A DNA stretch of 5,336 bases from Anammoximicrobium sp964486845 (lineage in GTDB: Bacteria > Planctomycetota > Planctomycetia > Pirellulales > Pirellulaceae). The notes beneath the pieces are model-generated. The model saw only the letters and a list, made by a program, of their open reading frames with translations. It ran no database searches and was not told where the DNA came from. This document shows positions 1-5,336 of the stretch, in pieces (the first letter of the stretch is position 1; every line of letters begins with the position of its first letter). The DNA lies in NCBI GenBank assembly GCA_964486845.1, contig CAZAQY010000414.1:1-5336 (forward strand), given 5' to 3'. The position numbers and the translations under genes were made by a program.

Positions 1-1226
1 TCTACAGTAATTAACGAGGAGGTAACTGTCTCAGTCATATTGGCACAGAGGGGGGCGACATTTTCTTCGCCGAGAGCGACAGAGACTGGGTGCTTGATGG
101 TGCCAACGTTCACGTGTCGATGGTCGGATTCGACGATGGGTCAGAACACATGCGGGTGCTCGACGGTCGCAAAGTGCCGTCGATAAACAGCAACCTGACG
201 GCGACCGCTGACGTTACGGCTGTGAGGCAACTGAAGACCAACAAGGGCGTGGCGTTCATAGGAACGACGAAGAAGGCCCCGTTTGATGTTCCAACCGAGG
301 TGGCTGCCGCGCTGCTGCTGCAAGCCAATCCAAACGGTAGCCCAAGCAGTGACGTGATGTTCCCGTACGCGAACGGCATGACGATTACACGGCGGGACGA
401 GGGGCTCTGGATCGTGGACTTCGAGGAACGGTCGATGCAGGAGGGCGCGTGTTACGAAGCACCGTTTGAACACGTTCGAAAGCAAGTCTATCCGTTGCGG
501 AAATTCCACCGCGAACCACGTCAGCAGCAGAAATGGTGGTTGCTGGCAAGATCCTGCCCCGACATGCAGGCAGCGATTCGTGCGTAGGACCGATATCTTG
601 TAACTCCGACCGTCTGCAAGCATCGCGTGTTTGCGTGGCTGAGTTCACCAACGGAACCAGACCATCAGTTGTACGTGTTCGCGCGTAACGACGACTTCTT
701 CTTTGGCGTCCTGCATTCCCGGGCGCATGAAACGTGGGGGCTTAGACTCGGAACCCGTCTGGAAACACGGCCTCGCTACACTCCTACGACCTGTTTCGAG
801 ACGTTTCCGTTTCCCACTCCGACCGAAGGCCAGCGCCACGCGATCGAAGACGCGGGCAAGAAACTCGATGAACTTCGCAGCCGCTGGCTGAACCCGCCAG
901 AGTGGACCCGGACGGAAACGCTGGAATTCCCCGGTTCCGCAGACGGCCCGTGGAAACGCTACGTCGATCCTGCCACCGTTGACGCGCGGGGCATCGGCAC
1001 CGTCCGCTATCCGCGATTGGTCCCCAAGGATGCGGAATGCGCCAAGGAGTTGAAGAAGCGGACGTTGACGAACCTGTATAACGAGCGCCCGACATGGCTC
1101 GACCTGGCCCATCGCCGCTTGGATGAAGCCGTGTTCGCGGCCTACGGCTGGCCTGCCGATCTGTCGGATGACGAACTACTTGCCCGGCTGCTGGAACTGA
1201 ATCTGAGCCGGGCGTCTCAACAATAA
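1..1226 (+). pseudogene. MmeI-like class I DNA methyltransferase, C-terminal part, interrupted by stop codons (left end outside window)
   Basis: One reading frame (codons starting at 3, 6, 9...) carries the end of the methyltransferase domain, the target-recognition domain and the C-terminal domain of an MmeI-like adenine-N6 DNA methyltransferase. In order I see GDIFFAESDRDWVLDGANVH (about 57-116), VSMVGFDDGSE, FIGTTK, NPNGSPSSDV, TITRR, YEAPFEHVR, then after a stop RYLVTPTVCKHRVFAWL, FFFGVLHSRAHE, RYTPTTCFETFPFP, NPPEWTR, GIGTVRYPRLVPKD, TLTNLYNERPTWLDLAHRRL and AAYGWPADL, ending at TAA 1224-1226. The frame is broken by TAG at 585-587, where relatives as I recall them have a leucine, so one TTG-to-TAG change would explain it. 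TAA at 12-14 also breaks it, just before RGGN, which resembles the conserved RGGANR stretch. The SAM-binding and NPPF motifs would lie left of the window. Relatives modify DNA in restriction or phage-defence systems; this copy should be inactive. Family assignment is from memory of motif order. Confidence 0.85.
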
Positions 1227-1334
1227 AAACCGAGCCCAAGGACCGGCGAAGACCCGCCGCAGTGAGATGGCGGCGATGGCTCGTCAGGCGTAGTCGACGT
1301 AAGCAGCAACAACTTGTAGGTGAAGGAGAATCCG

Positions 1335-1850
1335 ATGGCTTCGAGTGACGAAACTTCCGCGGATGTCGGTGAGACGATGTCCGGCGCCGAGCCGGCTCGC
1401 CCGGTCCAGACGCCGGCCCCCGCCAAGTATCCCGCGACGCGGGAAGAAGCGCTTGCCATGCTCAATGCGATGAGCGACGACGAGCTGGCCGATCTCATGT
1501 TTCCTGAGACGGCTCGGCCTGCTGCGGTTGCCGGCCCCGCCGAGTCTCCGGCCATGCGGCCGGGCCTGCTTCCGGGCACGGCGCGTGTCCCAACCACCGC
1601 CCCGGCCTCAGCGCCGCCGCCAGCCCCGGCCACGCTTTCCCCAGCCGAGCCGGCGGCTGCGCCAGCCGAGACACCGGCTAAGTCCATCGAGCAACCGCCC
1701 GGCGGGGTCTGCAGCCCTGCCGGCCAAGCGGCGAGCGGGCAATGGTGGTTCTGCCTTTCCATCGGTGCCCGCAAGCCGGCCCGACCAGCAGAAAGGCAGG
1801 TGCCCAATGGCTTCAACGTCGATCTTTCTTCGGCTGGCCAAGGACATTGA
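1335..1850 (+). CDS. Hypothetical Ala/Pro-rich protein upstream of primase remnant
   Basis: I do not recognise a named family. ATG 1335 is chosen because AAGGAG (1323-1328) sits 6 bases upstream; an in-frame GTG at 1320 would place that motif inside the gene. The product is 171 residues. An acidic, Ser/Thr-rich start leads into a short helical-looking stretch, ATREEALAMLNAMSDDELAD with LMFPE directly after it (about residues 35-58), the only part that looks conserved. From about residue 60 to 125 it is a low-complexity Pro/Ala linker, and the tail is basic. There are no membrane segments or catalytic motifs. The stop lies 44 bases inside the following primase-like gene (start 1807), suggesting one transcript and translational coupling. 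The final 50 residues lack clear character and could be frame-altered. A role as an accessory or scaffolding partner of the replication module is only a guess from position. Confidence 0.55.
   Translation: MASSDETSADVGETMSGAEPARPVQTPAPAKYPATREEALAMLNAMSDDELADLMFPETARPAAVAGPAESPAMRPGLLPGTARVPTTAPASAPPPAPATLSPAEPAAAPAETPAKSIEQPPGGVCSPAGQAASGQWWFCLSIGARKPARPAERQVPNGFNVDLSSAGQGH
1751..1799. repeat. 9-bp inverted repeat covering the primase ribosome-binding region
   Basis: CTGCCTTTC at 1751-1759 is perfectly complementary to GAAAGGCAG at 1791-1799, with 31 bases between. The right arm overlaps the only Shine-Dalgarno-like sequence (GGCAGG, 1795-1800) for the start codon at 1807. If it forms in RNA, the hairpin would hide that site until ribosomes translating the upstream gene, whose stop is at 1848-1850, open it. 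The complementarity is directly visible; the regulatory role is inference. Confidence 0.45.
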
Positions 1851-2584
1851 ACGAGCTAGGACGGCGGCAAAGAGCGGCCTTGAGTTCTTCAATTCTCTCT
1901 TGAGTCACGACAGGGGCAAGCGACCACCCGCACACGAAGGCGACGAGCCTTGCGACAAGTTCGCGCAACCTGCCAGCGAGTGGCGGCGTGAGGCGGAAGA
2001 ACTGCATGTGCGGCTAGCGCAAGAGGGGCGGCAGAATGACGCGCGGCACATCAAACGCATCCTGGACGCCGGAATTAGCCCGCGGGCGTGGACGGCCGAG
2101 AAAGAAGCAGCGGCGGGGGGGCGATGGCTGGAAATCTTACCAGCGGCCGGCATCCCGGCAACACTGTTGGACGGGCGGGAGCACCCTTGCCCACGGTGCG
2201 GCGGTGCTGACCGGTTCGCAGCGATGAAAGACGTTGGCGAACGCGGGGCGGTGCTCTGCAGGGGATGTTTTCCGAAGGGCGGCGGCGATGGCTTCGCCAC
2301 AATCCGATGGATACGCGGTATCGACTTTCCGGCGGCGGTCCAGTTCGTGGCCGAAGCGTTGAGCATCTCGCCCACGGCGCATGCCCGCGGCAAGAGCGGC
2401 CGGCGGATTGTCGCGACGTACGATTATCGCCACAACAAACCACGGCGGGGCGGGCAAGTGGACGCCGGCCCACGCCCGACACTTGGCAGGCCGGCGGGTG
2501 GTAATCATCCCCGACGCGGACGAACCCGGCGAGCGGCACGCCCAAGCGGTGGCATCCAGCCTGCGCGGCATCGCGGCAACGAAG
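1807..2584 (+). pseudogene. Phage/plasmid-type DNA primase (zinc ribbon plus TOPRIM), internally deleted and frameshifted
   Basis: Such primases make RNA primers for replication of phages, plasmids or integrated elements. Reading from ATG 1807 (GGCAGG at 1795-1800, 6-base spacing), the first about 208 residues are coherent. A basic helical N-terminal region is followed by a zinc ribbon with Cys128, Cys131, Cys151 and Cys154 (CPRC...CRGC), then GGGDGFATIRWI, a hydrophobic helix and IVATYDYR (about 2407-2430). Beyond this the frame turns into Arg/Gly-rich nonsense and stops at 2661. In the +2 frame a TOPRIM-like piece begins at about 2429: ATTNHGGAGKWTPAHA, then RRVVIIPDADEPGERHAQAVA with the metal-binding DxD (2513-2521). 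As I recall related planctomycete primases, roughly 70 residues should separate the two pieces, including the first TOPRIM glutamate (EGEKD-like), which is absent here. A deletion therefore removed the middle and shifted the frame. The TOPRIM piece ends near 2584, where integrase sequence begins. Confidence 0.75.
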
Positions 2585-2955
2585 TACAACGTCGCCCGGA
2601 TGTTCCGAAAGGACTTGGCAGACGCCCGGCGGGCATGGTTGGCGGCTGCGGTCGATGCTGACGACCGGATGACGCGGGAACAAAGCGACTTTCTCGGCTA
2701 CGTGAACCACGACGGCGAGCGGGCGGACTTCCACGCCCTGAGACACACTTGCGGGGCATGGTTGGCGATGGCCGGCAACCATCCCAAGGCGGTTCAATCC
2801 ATCATGCGGCATTCATCCATCACGTTGACGATGGATACCTACGGGCATCTGTTCCCAGGGGCGGAAGCGGACGCGATAGCCCGGCTGCCCGCAATGTTGG
2901 GCGACGCCCCCCAGGCCCTGGCAGCGACCGGAACGGATGGTAAGGCGGGCAACAT

Positions 2956-2991
2956 GGCAGCAAATCGGCAGCAGTACGGCAGCAAATCGGC
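2956..2991. repeat. 14-bp direct repeat near the 3' end of the integrase fragment
   Basis: GGCAGCAAATCGGC occurs at 2956-2969 and again at 2978-2991, a period of 22 bases. It lies within the polar tail after the catalytic tyrosine, about 125 bases from the tRNA gene. It could be a simple duplication or an integrase arm-type binding repeat; nothing here decides between them. Confidence 0.6.
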
Positions 2992-3114
2992 GCAAAACGT
3001 GGCGGGAAGCTGCGAACCCTCGGACGATGACCAAAGCGGCGACGGTCAACAGAACGTCTTGACGTTCAACGCTTTAAGCGACAATCTGCGGGAAGCTGCG
3101 GAACGTGGCGGAAG

Positions 3115-3187
<73 letters not shown>

Positions 3188-3195
3188 AATGCTTT

Positions 3196-3222
3196 GTAAG
3201 TGCATTATTATATAGCACTTAC
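3196..3222. repeat. Perfect 8-bp inverted repeat between tRNA-Lys and integrase
   Basis: GTAAGTGC (3196-3203) and GCACTTAC (3215-3222) are perfect inverted copies around an 11-base all-A/T centre. The repeat straddles the tRNA -10 box and ends 10 bases before the -35 box of the rightward integrase promoter. It could be an operator for a dimeric repressor, the core of a recombination site for the adjacent integrase, or a cruciform-prone site. The arms are seen directly; the role is inference. Confidence 0.7.
3207..3212 (-). promoter_or_regulatory. Likely -10 element of the tRNA-Lys promoter
   Basis: The minus strand reads TATAAT exactly at 3212-3207. It is also preceded by TGC then TATATA, an extended -10 look (3217-3209). 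Transcription would start near 3200, about 13 bases before the tRNA 5' end at 3187. I see no good -35 hexamer at 16-18 bases; TCAAGA at 3236-3231 is a weak candidate. The element lies in the loop of the inverted repeat 3196-3222. Confidence 0.55.
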
Positions 3223-3232
3223 GCGAATCTTC

Positions 3233-3260
3233 TTGACTCCAAAAGGCGAAGCGTTATACT
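3233..3260 (+). promoter_or_regulatory. Sigma70-type promoter for the intact integrase
   Basis: TTGACT (3233-3238) and TATACT (3255-3260) are separated by 16 bases; each matches the sigma70 consensus at 5 of 6 positions. The predicted start near 3267 gives a leader of about 107 bases before the integrase ATG at 3374. It faces away from the tRNA promoter, so the two are divergent and share the short region holding the inverted repeat. Confidence 0.6.
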
Positions 3261-3263
3261 TGG

Positions 3264-3283
3264 CGTAACCTAAAACGTAACCT
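3264..3283. repeat. Direct repeat CGTAACCT in the integrase leader
   Basis: CGTAACCT occurs at 3264-3271 and 3276-3283, spaced 12 bases start to start, immediately after the -10 box of the integrase promoter. A further GTAACC lies at 3340-3345. The placement suits binding sites for a regulator or for the integrase itself (arm-type sites), but the units are short and chance is not excluded. Confidence 0.4.
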
Positions 3284-3373
3284 GTGTACGGGAAAAGCGA
3301 CGCAAATGTAATCCCGAAACCACCGGCGATGGCGTTCAAGTAACCACGTTTCGACCTGGGAGGTACAAGTGTC

Positions 3374-4723
3374 ATGGCAACAGAGTCTACCAGAAAACGA
3401 GCTAGCGTAAAGCCCGACAGACCGTACCCCGACTTTCCGCTGTTTCCGCACAACAACGGCCAATGGGCGCGGAAGATCAAGGGCAAGCTCTACTGTTTCG
3501 GGGTCTGGGCTGATCCTGACGCCGCGCTGCGGAAGTACCAAGAGCAGCGGGACGACTTGTATGCTGGCCGGATCCCCCGCGAACGTAACCGCAACGGGTT
3601 ACGCATGGTCGATGCCGTCAATGCGTTCCTGACGGCCAAGGACATCGAAGTCCAGAGCGGTGAACTGGCGCAACGATCCTGGAATGACTACAAGCAGACT
3701 GCGGCTAGGGTGCTTGATGCTTTCGGTCGACCCCGTGTCGTGGAAGACTTGCGGCCGGAAGACTTCGAGACGTTCAAGGCCGTGCTCGCCAAGGGCAGGA
3801 ACTTGACGACCATCGGCAACGAAATCCAGCGGGTTCGATGCCTGTTCAAGTACCTTTGGGACGCTGATCTGATTCCCTCCCCCGTCAAGTTTGGCCCCTC
3901 GTTCAAGCGTCCGGACAAGAAGAGCCGGCGACGGCTGCGAAACCAGCGGCAGACACTGGCGTTTGCCGCTGGCGAAGTCCGCCAGATGATTGACGCCGCT
4001 ACGCCAAACCTCAAGGCCATGATTCTGCTGGCGATGAACACCGCGATGGGGAACAACGATCTGGCGATGCTTCCCGTCCACAAGTTGGACCTTGAACGCG
4101 GCTGGCATTCGTTCGGACGCCCGAAAACTGGTGTTGAACGTCGGGCACCGTTGTGGAAGGAAACGGTTGCGGCGCTCCGCAAAGTGCTGGCCGACAGGCC
4201 CGAGCCGCAGGACCCGGCAAATGCCGATCTTGTCTTCCTGACGCGGCACGGCCGGCCTTACGTCAGATTGCAGGCCAAGGCCATGAAGGCGGACGTGGAA
4301 GCGGAGCAAGACGAGGAAGGCGACTATCCGAAGCTGACGACGTGGAATGACGCAATTAGCCGCGAAACCGGGAAGCTGCTTCGCGAACTCGGCATTCACC
4401 GGAAGGGGCTGAATTTCTACAGTCTGCGGCGCACCTTCCGCACGATTGCCGATGGGGCCGGTGATCAACCCGCGACCACGTTCCTGATGGGGCACGCCGA
4501 CAGCGACAGCGACATGGGAGCAACGTACCGCCAGTACATCGACGATGAACGGCTGGAAAAGGTGACCCGGCACGTTCATGCGTGGCTATATGGCGACAAG
4601 CCCGGCAAGGCCAAGGGCCGGGAGCGGGCTAAGGCAGCCAAGCAGGCCACCGAGGGCGTGGCCGGCCAGGAGGCCATCGGCGAGAATCGGCCGGTTCGAC
4701 TTCGGCTTGTGGGCGCTGAGTGA
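3374..4723 (+). CDS. Tyrosine-family site-specific recombinase/integrase (intact)
   Basis: This 449-residue protein would catalyse integration and excision of a mobile element. ATG 3374 follows GGGAGG (3358-3363) at 10 bases. The N-terminal part has FPLFPHNNGQWARKIKGKLY and a FGVWADPDAAL segment (residues 21-51), typical to my memory of a planctomycete integrase subfamily and probably DNA-binding. A helical core-binding domain follows (about 75-170), then the catalytic domain (about 195-406). Active-site candidates are Lys251 in RPKTG, Arg352 in FYSLRRTF, His374 in LMGHADSD and nucleophile Tyr385 in ATYRQYID. The usual first Arg (TGLRxSE) aligns with Gly226 in AMNTAMGNNDL, and the His of HxLRH is Tyr349. 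I recall relatives with the same GNxD-type change, so this looks like a subfamily trait rather than decay. The tail after 406 is Lys/Arg/Ala-rich. It diverges from tRNA-Lys and is unlike the remnant at 2585-3199, so it probably belongs to another element. Confidence 0.9.
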   Translation: MATESTRKRASVKPDRPYPDFPLFPHNNGQWARKIKGKLYCFGVWADPDAALRKYQEQRDDLYAGRIPRERNRNGLRMVDAVNAFLTAKDIEVQSGELAQRSWNDYKQTAARVLDAFGRPRVVEDLRPEDFETFKAVLAKGRNLTTIGNEIQRVRCLFKYLWDADLIPSPVKFGPSFKRPDKKSRRRLRNQRQTLAFAAGEVRQMIDAATPNLKAMILLAMNTAMGNNDLAMLPVHKLDLERGWHSFGRPKTGVERRAPLWKETVAALRKVLADRPEPQDPANADLVFLTRHGRPYVRLQAKAMKADVEAEQDEEGDYPKLTTWNDAISRETGKLLRELGIHRKGLNFYSLRRTFRTIADGAGDQPATTFLMGHADSDSDMGATYRQYIDDERLEKVTRHVHAWLYGDKPGKAKGRERAKAAKQATEGVAGQEAIGENRPVRLRLVGAE

Positions 4724-4734
4724 TAGAATCAATC

Positions 4735-4798
4735 GCGACGGGCTAGGCTGATCACCGAACCCCGCATACTCCAGCGGTTGCCCGTCGCCCTTTTCCTT
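4735..4798 (+). terminator. Long hairpin with T-rich tail after the integrase; possible terminator or leader structure
   Basis: GCGACGGGC (4735-4743) pairs perfectly with GCCCGTCGC (4780-4788), followed by CCTTTTCCTT. The 36-base interior can partly pair further (AAC...CGC near 4758-4766 with GCGGTT at 4774-4779). It begins 12 bases after the integrase stop, which suits a Rho-independent terminator, although the T-run is short and the loop long. It also lies in the leader of the gene at 4824 if the extended -10-like TGATAGAAT (4721-4729) is a promoter, in which case it could act as an attenuator. Confidence 0.45.
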
Positions 4799-4823
4799 GG
4801 AGCGTCGAACCGGAGTAATCGAC

Positions 4824-5312
4824 ATGAACGCACCGGGCCTGGATCAACTTAGGGCGGAACTGGCGGGGGAGTTGAGCGACTGGGCGGAATCACAAGAAAA
4901 CGGCACCACCACACAAACATGCATCACGCCAGCTCGGGCGGCAACATGGCTTTTCGATCACATTCTCTTAGCTTGTACTGATCATTCTGGCCGTTGGCGA
5001 GCCATCAGCTATCCTGAACTTGTGTTCCGCACGCAAACCGAGGGTCCGAAGCACGAAGGCACGCTACGGGCTGCTCTGCCGGACATCATGCGTTGCCGAA
5101 GACGACACGGGCACGGCCCTGTGCGGTTTGGCGATGCGACGACTACGACTGCCGCTGAAATGCTGCTTCGGCTCTGGAGGGACGTGAAAGAGCACTTCGC
5201 ACCACGTCATCGGGAAGAACGGATTCTCTGGGACGCTATCAGCTTCGCGTTGGGCAGGGCACCGGAACTGGTAAAGGCCGACGTGAGCGTGCGCGAGATC
5301 CGGGCGGAATAA
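4824..5312 (+). CDS. Hypothetical protein, 162 residues
   Basis: I do not recognise the family. ATG 4824 is chosen because GGAG (4812-4815) lies 8 bases upstream; an in-frame TTG at 4797 would add nine residues and put that motif inside the gene. The soluble product has an acidic helical start, then a helix with Trp/Phe (ARAATWLFDHILLA, 37-50), a GRWRAISYPELVFRT segment (56-70), a basic patch MRCRRRHGHG (89-98), and a long helical C-terminal half (LLRLWRDVKEHF, LWDAISFALG). There is no signal peptide or membrane span. The basic patch could contact nucleic acid, but this is weak. It follows the integrase in the same direction about 100 bases downstream with a hairpin between, so it may be element cargo or a host gene at the insertion edge. 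It is intact with a clear start site, so I believe it is a real gene of unknown function. Confidence 0.7.
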   Translation: MNAPGLDQLRAELAGELSDWAESQENGTTTQTCITPARAATWLFDHILLACTDHSGRWRAISYPELVFRTQTEGPKHEGTLRAALPDIMRCRRRHGHGPVRFGDATTTTAAEMLLRLWRDVKEHFAPRHREERILWDAISFALGRAPELVKADVSVREIRAE

Positions 5313-5336
5313 TCGGCAGAATCTGAGCAAGCTGCC

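Noticed and set aside
627..1226. Separate gene starting at GTG 627
   Set aside because: The GTG is an internal valine in KHRVFAWL of the methyltransferase frame, and homology continues upstream across the TAG; no ribosome site.
1255..1275. Small hairpin CGCCGC/GCGGCG after the methyltransferase remnant as a terminator
   Set aside because: Only 6 pairs and no T-run follows; too weak to call.
1217..1816. Minus-strand open frame of 199 residues opposite the Ala/Pro-rich gene
   Set aside because: Gly/Ala/Ser-rich low-complexity product expected from the GC-rich complement of an Ala/Pro-rich gene; no motifs.
2075..2812. Minus-strand open frame of 245 residues opposite the primase and integrase remnants
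   Set aside because: Arg/Pro/Cys-rich antisense product with no domain signature, while the plus strand shows zinc-ribbon, TOPRIM and recombinase motifs.
3208..3486. Minus-strand open frame of 92 residues with a hydrophobic, protein-like C-terminal half
   Set aside because: It overlaps the integrase start in antisense, spans the integrase promoter and leader, and has no convincing ribosome site. The right part is explained as a shadow of the integrase.
3599..4579. Minus-strand open frame of 326 residues inside the integrase
   Set aside because: Long only because of GC-rich codon structure of the integrase on the other strand, which has clear catalytic motifs.

Overview
The window looks like accessory DNA from a GC-rich bacterium, most likely a member of the Planctomycetota. 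That placement rests on remembered resemblance. The intact integrase, the primase and integrase remnants and the methyltransferase remnant all carry wording I associate with planctomycete mobile islands. No database search was possible.

Layout, left to right. (1) Bases 1-1226 hold the C-terminal part of an MmeI-like DNA methyltransferase. It is broken by in-frame stops at 12-14 and 585-587, and its start lies outside the window. (2) Bases 1335-1850 encode a small Ala/Pro-rich hypothetical protein. It overlaps the start (1807) of a primase-like gene with a CxxC/CxxC zinc ribbon. (3) The primase gene is damaged. Its frame breaks near 2425-2432, where the middle of the protein appears to be missing. 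It resumes one frame over as a TOPRIM fragment, and that fragment runs without a stop into the C-terminal catalytic end of a tyrosine recombinase (about 2585-3199). (4) That recombinase remnant reads through a complete tRNA-Lys(UUU) gene lying antisense at 3115-3187. (5) Bases 3188-3373 form an AT-richer intergenic region. It holds a perfect 8-bp inverted repeat over the likely tRNA -10 box, a good sigma70-type promoter facing right, and a short direct repeat. (6) Bases 3374-4723 encode an intact 449-residue tyrosine recombinase of a different subfamily, followed by a long hairpin with a short T-run. (7) Bases 4824-5312 encode a 162-residue hypothetical protein.

Interpretation (inference): this is a tRNA-Lys-associated integration hotspot. 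The left side, on the 3' side of the tRNA, is a decayed island end with restriction-modification, primase and integrase remnants collapsed together by deletions. The right side has a separate and apparently functional integrase diverging from the tRNA, which probably marks a second, younger element. The tRNA folds perfectly and should be functional. I see no convincing evidence of a wholly new system. The most unusual items are the TOPRIM-integrase chimera, the non-canonical active site of the intact integrase, and the palindrome between the two divergent promoters.
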